Assembly (NCBI RefSeq): GCF_018918185.1
Contig: NZ_JAHLPZ010000006.1
Location: forward strand, 62,001-126,000
Reading direction: 5' to 3'
Length of the DNA: 64,000 nucleotides
Origin: Eubacterium sp. MSJ-21
Lineage (GTDB): Bacteria > Bacillota > Clostridia > Lachnospirales > Lachnospiraceae
The position numbers were made by a program, and so were the translations under genes. Shown here piece by piece: positions 52,267-60,643 of this stretch. Numbering within the stretch: the first letter of the stretch is position 1; each line of letters opens with the position of its first letter. Under the pieces are notes generated by a model. The model did not search any database. It saw only the letters and a list, made by a program, of their open reading frames with translations, and was not told where the DNA came from.

Positions 52267-55200
52267 CTATACATTTTCGAGATTTTCAATATCTGTCTCG
52301 ACCTCTTCTGCAAGTTTTTCGTCTGCATTTTCGTCCTCTCCGCATGCATTCGATTTCTCACTTCTCCGCATCTCCAGTTTCTTCTCCACCCGCAGAGAAA
52401 TCATCAAAATAACCATACAGAGGATTGATATTAAAATGCCCGGCAGCATGCCCTGTGGCATATATGAAATTTCAACGGTATGCGTACCGGCATCCATATC
52501 CACACCGATAAATGCACCTGCCACCTTATAGTAATCCACCTTTTTGCCATCAACCTTTACTGTCCATCCCTCATCATAAGGAATACTTGTGAACACCGTC
52601 TTATCCTCCGGCATTTCAATCGTGCCATAGATATATCCATCTTTCACGGTTTCCACATCCAGCATATGGTTCGTCAGCTCCCGGTACACATTTTCAAATG
52701 CCTCCGGATGAAACGTTGCAACATAAAATGGCGCAACTTCTGATCCACTGACATTGCTGTATTCATATTCAATAGAGATATAATCACCTGCTTCGAGCTG
52801 TCCCAGATGGAAAATCTGAATCTGATAACGGTCATAAGCGATTTCCTGTCCATTCTTATAAAACCGGATCTTTGTCACATAATTGCCCCGGCAGTTCACA
52901 TAGTAATCACCGGCATGATCGGCAGTAAAGCTCAACATAAAATACATTGCTCCGGAAGCATTTGGCGTGAAGCTGACCTGATTATTCTCATAGCTTACCT
53001 TTGCTGTATCACTGGTCACACTGATCACTGGATACTCATCCTGGAAGAATCCTCCATATCCTGTCATATCATATGCCAGTGTATTCTGTGCAACCATCGC
53101 CGTATACCGGCTCTGATCCCATTCCTTCACATTGTTGCTTACCGCAAATCCGATTGAAGTCGGATATGGATTTTCATAGATCGATACGTTATCAACCGTC
53201 TCCTTATAATCATAGTCAAAATTATTCAGATCTCCCGGACGCTCAAGCAGATAACGGATATTGAATATTGCATTCGTAAACGGCGTGTAGCCGCGATACA
53301 AAAATTCGTTCGCACCCGTATAAAATCCAAGCTTACCCATCGTAGTGACAACCGGTCCCATAACGGTTGAATTAAACGTACTGACACTCGGCATATTATG
53401 CCAGCTTGCTTCATCCAACACCTTGTAATTCATCAGTTCGGACCGGTAAAAGCCTGCCTGTTCCTCCTCTGCCAGCTCTCGTACCCGCACATTAGCCGCG
53501 GTTACCGCCGGACTCGTCTCATAATACTGCATATAATGACAATATCCGTTGTCCATAAATCCATAAGCCGCATTTGCCACAAGTTCCACCAGGCAGACAC
53601 TTCCAATGACTGAAATATATGTCGCATGTGTGATTTTTTTCGATGTTCGCAGACAACAAGTCACGCCATAGATCACCAGCATCGCAAGGCTGACCGGAAC
53701 AGTGAATTTCTGAATTGTATCTCCTGCCTGCTGCCTGCATGCAAACACAAACGCCACGGCAAGTAAAACAGATGAAATCACAAAACAAATATCAATCTCT
53801 GCAATCTTCTGTACAGCGTCATACGCCATAATCAACAGCACGAATATAAACACGAATGAAAAACGATTCGGAATCCCATACTGGTCATGCATGCCATGCC
53901 AGATATAATTTAATGTCTGATGATTAAAGCTGATCACCAACAGCACAAGCAAGACATATTTCCGGAATTTCTTCCATGGATGCTCTTTCACAAACAGATA
54001 CAGGAACATCGTCAGAATTGCCAGCATACCGCAGTACAGATTCACGCCACCATCATAGATCTGATTTGTGATTGGCTTTGTAAATACAAGCAGCTGCCGC
54101 AGCATCACAAAGATATTTCCGTACCAGGTTCCTTGGGGGATTGCCATGTCTCCCGCCGCCGTTGCCATAATTCCATGATATGCAGGAAGCAGGATGAACG
54201 CTGCCATGCCTCCCGACAACAGCGAATACACTGCAAACCGGATACCATTTACAAAGAATCTCTTAACTGTCTTATGCCCGTAGACAAAGAACCACAATAC
54301 CATAAACAGACAAATAATGTAGCCGATATAATAATTACAATAGAGCGCATAGAAAAGCGAAAGCACATACAACTTTGGATCCCTCTCCTCAAGCATACGC
54401 TGAAATCCCAGCATAATCAGCGGGAATATCATTATGCAATCCAGCCACATCGTATTCCAGTTATAGCCAATCACATAATTGCTTAATGCATAGGCTACAG
54501 AAATCGCTACAATCAGGAAATTCCTTTTCTTTTCGCCATCCTTATAGCTTAAGAAATGTACCATTGCGACCGCTGTGAGTGCAATCTTTAAACACATTAA
54601 AAAGCATGTCACCGTCGTAATCTGTTCCTTGCCAAAAAGCAGCAATACCAGATTAAACGGACTCATCAGATAGTACGCGGCAAGTGATACAAAATTCGAA
54701 CCGAGCGCCACATTCCATGTATAAAGAAGACTTCCTTCATTCAAAAGCTTGTTTCTGAGTTCCGAGAAAAATGGCAGATACTGGTGCACACTGTCCACCA
54801 GTGTCAACGAATTTTCACCAAACGGTGTAATCTTCTCCGCAATACATACAACCAGCATAACAACCGCCACAATCGCAAACGACAGGTAATAACACCAGTT
54901 ATCCTGTATATTTTCCTGAAAACTTTTCTTCTCCTTAAACACGATCAGCTTGCTGAAAACATAATTTAACACAAGCACGATGACCTGCACAAAAAGCTTC
55001 GAAAACAGCTCATGCATCCGGAATGTGTCACACAGGATTGCAAACCCAAGAATCTCCACAACCATTGATACGAGACGCGCACCAACGAACTGGATTGCTT
55101 CCACAACTGTTGCATAAAATCCTTTTTTCTTGCTCTGAAATACAAAAAACTTATTTGCAAAATAGGCAAAAGCAATAGCCATAGCGATTGCTATGGCATT

Positions 55201-55335
55201 GCATGTGTTTCTTGAAATTGAAGTTGTCAGCCGCAACAGGAAGAAGGATACCAGATTGACTCCCGTCGTACAGCCTCCGGCAATCAAATATCGCATTTTC
55301 TCATTTGCAAGTATCTTCTTTATTAAACGAATCAA
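52267..55335 (-). CDS. GtrA-YfhO fusion membrane protein
   Basis: The N-terminal 140 residues form a four-helix GtrA-like domain (RYLIAGGCTTGVNLVSFFLL), the type that helps move lipid-linked sugars across the membrane. They are fused to a YfhO-like protein of about 880 residues: multiple membrane helices (150-610, with DSVHQYLPFFSELRNK in the first loop), and a large extracytoplasmic beta-rich part (630-980) before one last membrane helix (about 968-990). YfhO relatives act in glycosylation of lipoteichoic acid or surface glycans. The frame begins with a TTG at 55335, 3-5 bases after AGGATAGG; an ATG at 55296 is an alternative. It follows the cellulase gene by 22 bases. Confidence 0.85.
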   Translation of the reverse strand: MIRLIKKILANEKMRYLIAGGCTTGVNLVSFFLLRLTTSISRNTCNAIAIAMAIAFAYFANKFFVFQSKKKGFYATVVEAIQFVGARLVSMVVEILGFAILCDTFRMHELFSKLFVQVIVLVLNYVFSKLIVFKEKKSFQENIQDNWCYYLSFAIVAVVMLVVCIAEKITPFGENSLTLVDSVHQYLPFFSELRNKLLNEGSLLYTWNVALGSNFVSLAAYYLMSPFNLVLLLFGKEQITTVTCFLMCLKIALTAVAMVHFLSYKDGEKKRNFLIVAISVAYALSNYVIGYNWNTMWLDCIMIFPLIMLGFQRMLEERDPKLYVLSLFYALYCNYYIGYIICLFMVLWFFVYGHKTVKRFFVNGIRFAVYSLLSGGMAAFILLPAYHGIMATAAGDMAIPQGTWYGNIFVMLRQLLVFTKPITNQIYDGGVNLYCGMLAILTMFLYLFVKEHPWKKFRKYVLLVLLVISFNHQTLNYIWHGMHDQYGIPNRFSFVFIFVLLIMAYDAVQKIAEIDICFVISSVLLAVAFVFACRQQAGDTIQKFTVPVSLAMLVIYGVTCCLRTSKKITHATYISVIGSVCLVELVANAAYGFMDNGYCHYMQYYETSPAVTAANVRVRELAEEEQAGFYRSELMNYKVLDEASWHNMPSVSTFNSTVMGPVVTTMGKLGFYTGANEFLYRGYTPFTNAIFNIRYLLERPGDLNNFDYDYKETVDNVSIYENPYPTSIGFAVSNNVKEWDQSRYTAMVAQNTLAYDMTGYGGFFQDEYPVISVTSDTAKVSYENNQVSFTPNASGAMYFMLSFTADHAGDYYVNCRGNYVTKIRFYKNGQEIAYDRYQIQIFHLGQLEAGDYISIEYEYSNVSGSEVAPFYVATFHPEAFENVYRELTNHMLDVETVKDGYIYGTIEMPEDKTVFTSIPYDEGWTVKVDGKKVDYYKVAGAFIGVDMDAGTHTVEISYMPQGMLPGILISILCMVILMISLRVEKKLEMRRSEKSNACGEDENADEKLAEEVETDIENLENV

Positions 55336-55357
55336 TTTCCTATCCTAACCTTTTCCT

Positions 55358-57658
55358 TTAATTTAATCCTGTGAGCAGGTAGATCAGTGGAGAGTTCCAG
55401 TAAATCGTAACCTCATTGCATGAATAGCACTGCTCATTATCCACATATGCACGTCCCGGTGCAATACCGTAAAGAACTGCATTTGCATACGGATCATTCA
55501 GATTGTTATTGGCACCACCGACCAGCATACCCGGCATCGTCTCTTTCAATACCTGTGATGGTCTGTGGTGTGTTGCATTTGGTGTAAGAGAGCCATACCC
55601 GGTTACATAACAGTATCCAGTTGGATTCACACCAAAAATATAATCCCGCATCTTCTGCGCATACTCTATATACTTGGCATCGCCCGTCAGGTTTGCAGCA
55701 GCCAAAAGCTCCATACCCTTGTTTGCGATTGTCATATTGCTTCCCCATGGATATGTCACTCCCATGCCGGTGAAAAATCCCTCTGACTCTGCCTTGGATA
55801 ATGCCCCGTCTGCATCTGCAAGCAATTTCTCCTTTGCTGTCTTTGCCACATCTGCCTCTACAGAATCCGTCTTTGCAAGATCATACAATGCATAACTTCC
55901 GATATCAGCCCAGCCAAAGCCTGTCAGATAATTGCTTTCAAGCGCTGCCTTCGTTGCACTTAAATATTTTCCATCCTTTGTTGCAATATACATCTCCGCA
56001 GAAGCCCAGAGTGTCTCGTCTGCCAGATGTTTATCATCATATGCACCCGTTACAAGATCTTCCGGATTTTCATATCCCTTCATATCCGGGTTTGCTTCCA
56101 GGAATGCATACGCATTCGTTGCCGCATCCAGACAGCTCTTTGCAAAATCTGCATCGTATTCTGCATAGAGTATAGATGCCTTTGCCATAACAGCTGCAAA
56201 ATCTGCTGTTGCTGCATAGGAAATCGGTGCAAGCACCATATCATCTGTCTCATCAACTGCAAGTACTGTCTCTGGGAATACAAGTGCTGTTACCTTATGA
56301 TAGACACCACCACTCGCTGCATCCTGCATCTTCAGCATCCAGTCAAGCTCATATTTTGCTTCATCCAGAAGATCTGGTATCTTGTTTCCACTCTCAGGAA
56401 TTCCCAGATCATCCGCAGTCTGTCCATAATCTTCGTAAGCGAGGAAGAGATCCTGTATCGTCTTAGCGCCAGACACAACATATCGTCCATAGTCTCCTGC
56501 ATCATGCCAGCCGCCGGATACATCAATCTTTGTTCCGGATGTATCGCCATAAACAGTTGCCTCCTGCATATGGCATGCTTCATGTGCGAAATCTCCGGCG
56601 ATATCCTTGGACACCTCTGTTCCGCAACGCTGCTTGTATAACATCAGCACAACATCCTTATACACATCATCATACAGATCGTCTCCGATTGAGAACTCAT
56701 ACGAAGCACCGGACGGGCTGGAAATAACCTTATATGTACCCGGCGTATTAAATGCCGTGAAATCACCGTGTCTTACATTCGACTCGGCAGACTTATCATA
56801 CGAAAGCTCTCCGTATGCACCGACGAACAGTGTCTCCTCGGTCTTTGCATCCACGATCTTGAATTTCTCATCATCCTTGGATGTCACGATCACCGTCTTC
56901 GTATCATCCGGCTTATAACCGATCTGATTTACCTTTACCTGAATCGGCTGTGGTGCACCAACGATTTTCTCCGCATTGGAGCTATCCGTTACAAACAGGG
57001 AAATGTTATCGAAGTAAATCTTATGTGCTTCCGTAACTTCCGTCTGTCCTTCCTGGGTTCCCATATTGACAACAAATCGTGGAGCCGGATCAGAATTTTC
57101 TTCCATCGAAAACTCCTTTGTAATCGTCTGTGTCTCAGGTCCGACTGTGATGAAATCACTCGCATATGCATGATAATCACCACCATTTACCTGTACACGC
57201 CACTGGATTACACGCTCAATATCACTTCTGACATCAAAGCTCATCGTATAAACACAGCCCTTTGCCATCGTGAATCCATCGTAATAAATCTGGCAGCTAT
57301 GCTCAAGCGGTCCACTCTTTGTAATGTCACAGACCAGCTCACCATTTTCCGCAGACATCGTAAAGTTACCGTTGTTCATGTAGCTCGTGAAACCATCTGT
57401 ACCGTCGTCAAACGTTACACCGATTGCATCTGCGCCCTCCACAGTCGTGAAACGGTCATCCTCCACAACCGCCTGCTCTGTCGTTGTCCAGTCCCCATCA
57501 TCCTCGATGGTTGACGCCGTTGCATCTGTCACAGTTGCACTGCCACCGGATGTCTGCTCTGTCGTCGCCTTGTCTGTCTTTCCGCCGCCACATGCACATA
57601 AAGAAAGTGCAAGGGCAGTCGCTGCAATCGCAGCCGCCGTCTTCTTAAATTTTCTCAT
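55358..57658 (-). CDS. Family 9 glycoside hydrolase lipoprotein (endoglucanase type)
   Basis: A lipoprotein signal (MRKFKKTAAAIAATALALSLC, lipid Cys23) is followed by a Thr-rich linker, a CBM4/9-like carbohydrate-binding domain (about 75-235), an Ig-like CelD-N domain (240-325) and a GH9 catalytic domain (330-766). The catalytic Asp pair is in GGWHDAGDYGRYV (about 392), the aromatic/His site in NATHHRPS and the acid Glu in CNEVTIYWNSPLIYLL at the C-terminus. Such enzymes cut beta-1,4-glucans. The lipid anchor keeps the enzyme at the cell surface. The neighbour genes are hisA and a GtrA-YfhO fusion, with no other cellulose genes. Confidence 0.93.
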   Translation of the reverse strand: MRKFKKTAAAIAATALALSLCACGGGKTDKATTEQTSGGSATVTDATASTIEDDGDWTTTEQAVVEDDRFTTVEGADAIGVTFDDGTDGFTSYMNNGNFTMSAENGELVCDITKSGPLEHSCQIYYDGFTMAKGCVYTMSFDVRSDIERVIQWRVQVNGGDYHAYASDFITVGPETQTITKEFSMEENSDPAPRFVVNMGTQEGQTEVTEAHKIYFDNISLFVTDSSNAEKIVGAPQPIQVKVNQIGYKPDDTKTVIVTSKDDEKFKIVDAKTEETLFVGAYGELSYDKSAESNVRHGDFTAFNTPGTYKVISSPSGASYEFSIGDDLYDDVYKDVVLMLYKQRCGTEVSKDIAGDFAHEACHMQEATVYGDTSGTKIDVSGGWHDAGDYGRYVVSGAKTIQDLFLAYEDYGQTADDLGIPESGNKIPDLLDEAKYELDWMLKMQDAASGGVYHKVTALVFPETVLAVDETDDMVLAPISYAATADFAAVMAKASILYAEYDADFAKSCLDAATNAYAFLEANPDMKGYENPEDLVTGAYDDKHLADETLWASAEMYIATKDGKYLSATKAALESNYLTGFGWADIGSYALYDLAKTDSVEADVAKTAKEKLLADADGALSKAESEGFFTGMGVTYPWGSNMTIANKGMELLAAANLTGDAKYIEYAQKMRDYIFGVNPTGYCYVTGYGSLTPNATHHRPSQVLKETMPGMLVGGANNNLNDPYANAVLYGIAPGRAYVDNEQCYSCNEVTIYWNSPLIYLLTGLN

Positions 57659-57696
57659 AAACCCTCCTGTTTTGTTCCCTCTTTATAGTTTTATCA

Positions 57697-57715
57697 CAGT
57701 CAGTGTCCCTGACTG
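57697..57715 (-). terminator. Short hairpin after hisA
   Basis: A 7-base stem (57697-57703 with 57709-57715, 5-base loop) directly follows the hisA stop. Its tail on the minus strand is only moderately T-rich, so it is likely a weak terminator or stability hairpin before the cellulase gene. Confidence 0.5.
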
Positions 57716-58489
57716 CTACGAACAAAATCTCACAACTTCTTCATATGGCAGCACACCACCGAATATATCGAGTGCACTTCCAACCGTCACATCGATTCGG
57801 TCTCTGCCACATTGCTTTAACTGTTCCAGATCCGCAAAGCTTCCAACTCCGCCTGCATACGTCATCGGACATTTTCCCCATGCACCAAGCATCGCCGCAA
57901 GCTCCGTCTCAATACCTGCCGCCTTGCCCTCTACATCCACCGCATGGATCAGATATTCGCTGCAATATTCTGCCAGCATATCCAGGGTCTCCGGTGTAAC
58001 AACTTCCTCAGTAAACTTCTGCCAGCGGTCTGTCACAATATAGTACTTATCATCTTTCTTCCTACAGGACAAATCCAGCACCAGATGTTCCGCACCAACC
58101 AGCTCCGACAACCGCTTCAGATTCTCATAATTGATCCTGCCCTCTTTAAATACATAGGATGTTACAATCACCTGTCGTGCGCCCATATCCAGAAACTGTT
58201 CGGCATTGTCCGCGGTAATCCCCCCGCCGATCTGCAGCCCCTGCGGATATGCCGCAAGTGCCAGCTTCGCCTGTTCCAGATCTTCCTCATAATAGATGCT
58301 GCCAGCCGGATTCAACAGAATGATATGTCCACCAACCAGTCCGCTGCGACGATACAGATCCGCATAGAAATCCGCCTTCAGCTCCGAAACAAAGTTATCC
58401 ATAGCAAAATCCGCTTCATCCTTAAGGCTGCCACCAACAATCTGCTTGACTGCGCCGTTATGTATGTCAATGCATGGTCGAAACCGCAT
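57716..58489 (-). CDS. hisA: HisA, eukaryote (HIS6)-type ProFAR isomerase
   Basis: The enzyme isomerises ProFAR to PRFAR in histidine synthesis. The 257 residues form a TIM barrel and resemble the fungal HIS6 branch: FRPCIDIHNGAVKQIVGGSL at the start, with the base Asp in CIDIHNG, then LNPAGS and QIGGGITADNAEQFLDMGARQVIVTSYVF. The usual bacterial HisA motifs differ. The general-acid Asp may be in HAVDVEGKAAGIE. No other his genes lie nearby. It starts at 58489 after GAAGGAGCG and has a 366-base leader that is almost wholly the family A element. Confidence 0.88.
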   Translation of the reverse strand: MRFRPCIDIHNGAVKQIVGGSLKDEADFAMDNFVSELKADFYADLYRRSGLVGGHIILLNPAGSIYYEEDLEQAKLALAAYPQGLQIGGGITADNAEQFLDMGARQVIVTSYVFKEGRINYENLKRLSELVGAEHLVLDLSCRKKDDKYYIVTDRWQKFTEEVVTPETLDMLAEYCSEYLIHAVDVEGKAAGIETELAAMLGAWGKCPMTYAGGVGSFADLEQLKQCGRDRIDVTVGSALDIFGGVLPYEEVVRFCS

Positions 58490-58504
58490 ACTACGCTCCT
58501 TCTA

Positions 58505-58816
58505 TGCCTGTCCGTCTGAATCTCCATCTACGAAATCCCACGGTCATGTATGGAACCGGTATAAATACACATAGAATGTATTGCAGACAGAAAGTACTAA
58601 GTGTTCTTATAAATAAATTCCTAACAGACGGGATCGCCGTCGATTCGCCGTCCGTGGCTCAACGACGGCTTGTTTGAACATCGTGTTCAAACATCCCTAA
58701 CTACAGAAAGAACACTAAGTACTTTCATGCCTGCAAACATATCCTATGTTCTATTTATACCGGTTTCACACATGACTCGCGAATAAACATAGCAAGTCAG
58801 TTCAACCGGACAGACA
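58505..58816 (-). ncRNA. Structured leader element, family A, copy 2 (before hisA)
   Basis: This is one long imperfect inverted repeat. Arms pair 58505-58520 with 58801-58816, 58545-58567 with 58752-58774 and inner stretches up to 58616. The core keeps the invariant hairpin of copy 1 (TGTTTGAACA, 3-base loop, partner arm) while the closing helix is GGGA/TCCC (58630-58633 with 58694-58697) instead of GCCA/TGGC, and the second helix is GCCGTCG/CGACGGC (58636-58642 with 58663-58669) instead of GACGCCA/TGGCGTC. Both are compensating changes. The element starts about 40 bases after the predicted hisA transcript start and stops 2 bases before the ribosome site. No open frame lies inside. Confidence 0.72.
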
Positions 58817-58861
58817 TATTCTGTTTTTCCTTAATACTTTCTCAAAACCTAATTGGTTTCT

Positions 58862-58890
58862 ATCGTACCATATTTCCCTACCTTGTTCAA
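58862..58890 (-). promoter_or_regulatory. Promoter of hisA
   Basis: On the minus strand TTGAAC (58885-58890) and TACGAT (58862-58867) have a 17-base spacer, giving a leader of about 365 bases filled by the family A element. The divergent AAA-gene promoter is about 55 bases away. Confidence 0.7.
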
Positions 58891-58943
58891 TATATTTTAC
58901 TTTACGGGCAAGGGTTTTTGCGGTATCATTTACCCAAGGTAAA

Positions 58944-58973
58944 TTGAACGAACACCTGTAAAACTCTTATGAA
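58944..58973 (+). promoter_or_regulatory. Promoter of the AAA ATPase gene
   Basis: TTGAAC (58944-58949) and TATGAA (58968-58973) are spaced by 18 bases. The predicted start is near 58980, at the first base of the family B element, so that element would be the 5' end of the message. Confidence 0.55.
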
Positions 58974-58980
58974 TGTAGAT

Positions 58981-59136
58981 GGAATTACACATAATCGCAA
59001 ATTCATAAGCAGACCGTTGAAACACGTCAGCACTTAACGAACAGTGCCATGAAATGGCGCTGTGAGTTTAGTGTCTGCTACGTGTTGAACCGAGCGGGAG
59101 CGCGTCTGCGATGAATTGTGTATTATGTGTAATTCC
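58981..59136 (+). ncRNA. Structured leader element, family B, copy 2 (before the AAA ATPase gene)
   Basis: Arms pair 58981-58995 with 59122-59136 and 59000-59006 with 59111-59117. The core (59009-59109) is closed by GCAGAC/GTCTGC and holds ACACGT/ACGTGT (59022-59027 with 59080-59085), an ACTTAA/TTTAGT helix with the same U-U mismatch as copy 1, a tandem G-A step and a longer inner stem (59041-59050 with 59054-59063). The closing pair of the G-A step is C-G here and U-A in copy 1, a compensating change. The element ends 29 bases before the AAGGAG ribosome site. Confidence 0.72.
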
Positions 59137-59176
59137 AAGGTCAATACCTAAATCTTTACAGGAGCAAGGAGAAATT

Positions 59177-60643
59177 ATGTTAAACGATTTAAAGAAGGAA
59201 ATCACGGATTGTTACATGTATGGTGAAATCATCTGCCAACAGGGCTTTGGTCCAAAGACGGATATCTCCATGCACGACATGATCCGTTTCGATCTGTTGC
59301 AGTTTCTGGTGTATCTGACAGACAGTTCCGATGGCAGTCTGTACCCGGAGACACGCTTTTTACATGAATATCTTGGTCAGTATTTCACATTGGAATCTCT
59401 CATGCGTTTCAAGCAGGACCGCACGGCAGCACCGGAATTTGCCACAACGATTCCCCGTTCCCTGACATATTTTGTGGAAGCAGACCAGTCGGGACTTTCC
59501 GCCTGCACAACAAAGGGGTTCTCAAAGTCAAGAAATCTGTATAACCTGTATGTTGAGCTTGGACAGGCATATATTTCGTGCAACAACCACGCAACCGACG
59601 CAGAGGTATCTGCACTGACAGCCTACACCGGTATGCTGGAGGAATATCTGCGCAAGCTGAAGCTGTTTGAGCCGGGGGAGAATCCGGCACTGAAGAATCC
59701 TCCAAAACCTTCCACACCGAGCAAGGCTGCCCCTGCCTCAAACGCATCTGCTAAAAATGCTTCGACCTCCCAGGCTGCTATGGTGGCTATGAAAGGCACT
59801 GTCAACAAACAGGAAGTTCCGGAGGAAGATATCAAATTAGACGATTTGTTAAACGAATTAAACGAACTGACCGGTCTCTCCGAAGTGAAGAAGGATATCC
59901 GATCGCTGATTAACCTGTTGAAGGTGAAGAAGCTGCGTGAAGAACGTGGCATGAAACAGCCGGAAATGTCATTACACATGGTATTCTCCGGAAATCCGGG
60001 AACTGGTAAGACAACGGTTGCCCGTCTGCTTGCCAAAATCTACAAATGTCTTGGCATTCTGCCGGGCGGTCAGCTGGTCGAGGTCGACCGGTCCAACTTA
60101 GTCGAAGGCTACGTCGGTCAGACTGCAATCAAGACGAAGGAAGTGGTAGAAAGTGCTTTAGGCGGCGTTCTCTTCATTGACGAAGCTTATACTTTAACCG
60201 CCGGAAAAGATGGAAAAGATTTCGGTCAGGAAGCCGTGGATACCCTGCTTAAAATGATGGAGGATAACCGTGATAATCTGATCGTGATCGTTGCAGGTTA
60301 CACGGAACTGATGCAGGAGTTTGTGGACTCCAATCCGGGGCTTCGTTCGAGATTTAACAAATATATCCATTTCGAGGATTACAGTGGGGATGAGCTTTAT
60401 GAAATCTTCTTATCCATGTGCAGGAAACAGGAATACGAACCAAACGCACAGGGAAAAGCATATGTGAAAGATTTGCTGAATATCTGGGCGAAATCCCACG
60501 ATGAAAATTTTGCAAACGCCAGAGAAGTCCGAAATTATCTGGAGCGTTCCATCGCCAGACAGGCAAGCCGTATCGTCGAGCTTGACTCTGTCAGCGACAA
60601 ACAATTAAAAACATTAACCAAAGGGGATTTAACGGAGGGATAA
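59177..60643 (+). CDS. AAA+ ATPase of the CbxX/SpoVK type
   Basis: The 488 residues have an N-terminal helical domain (1-155, with FDLLQFLVYLTDSSDGSLYPE, faintly TerB-like), a Pro/Ala/Ser linker (165-215) and a CbxX/SpoVK-type AAA module (about 225-488). The module shows LTGLSEVKKDI, P-loop SGNPGTGKTTVARLL (about 270), Walker B GGVLFIDEAYTL (about 340), sensor region IVIVAGYTELM and arginine-finger NPGLRSRFNKYI. Relatives include SpoVK, the rubisco activase CbxX and the ESX ATPase EccA; none of their partners is nearby. I start at 59177 (MLNDLKKE) after AAGGAG. Its last 15 bases overlap the end of the convergent glycosyltransferase gene. Confidence 0.88.
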   Translation: MLNDLKKEITDCYMYGEIICQQGFGPKTDISMHDMIRFDLLQFLVYLTDSSDGSLYPETRFLHEYLGQYFTLESLMRFKQDRTAAPEFATTIPRSLTYFVEADQSGLSACTTKGFSKSRNLYNLYVELGQAYISCNNHATDAEVSALTAYTGMLEEYLRKLKLFEPGENPALKNPPKPSTPSKAAPASNASAKNASTSQAAMVAMKGTVNKQEVPEEDIKLDDLLNELNELTGLSEVKKDIRSLINLLKVKKLREERGMKQPEMSLHMVFSGNPGTGKTTVARLLAKIYKCLGILPGGQLVEVDRSNLVEGYVGQTAIKTKEVVESALGGVLFIDEAYTLTAGKDGKDFGQEAVDTLLKMMEDNRDNLIVIVAGYTELMQEFVDSNPGLRSRFNKYIHFEDYSGDELYEIFLSMCRKQEYEPNAQGKAYVKDLLNIWAKSHDENFANAREVRNYLERSIARQASRIVELDSVSDKQLKTLTKGDLTEG

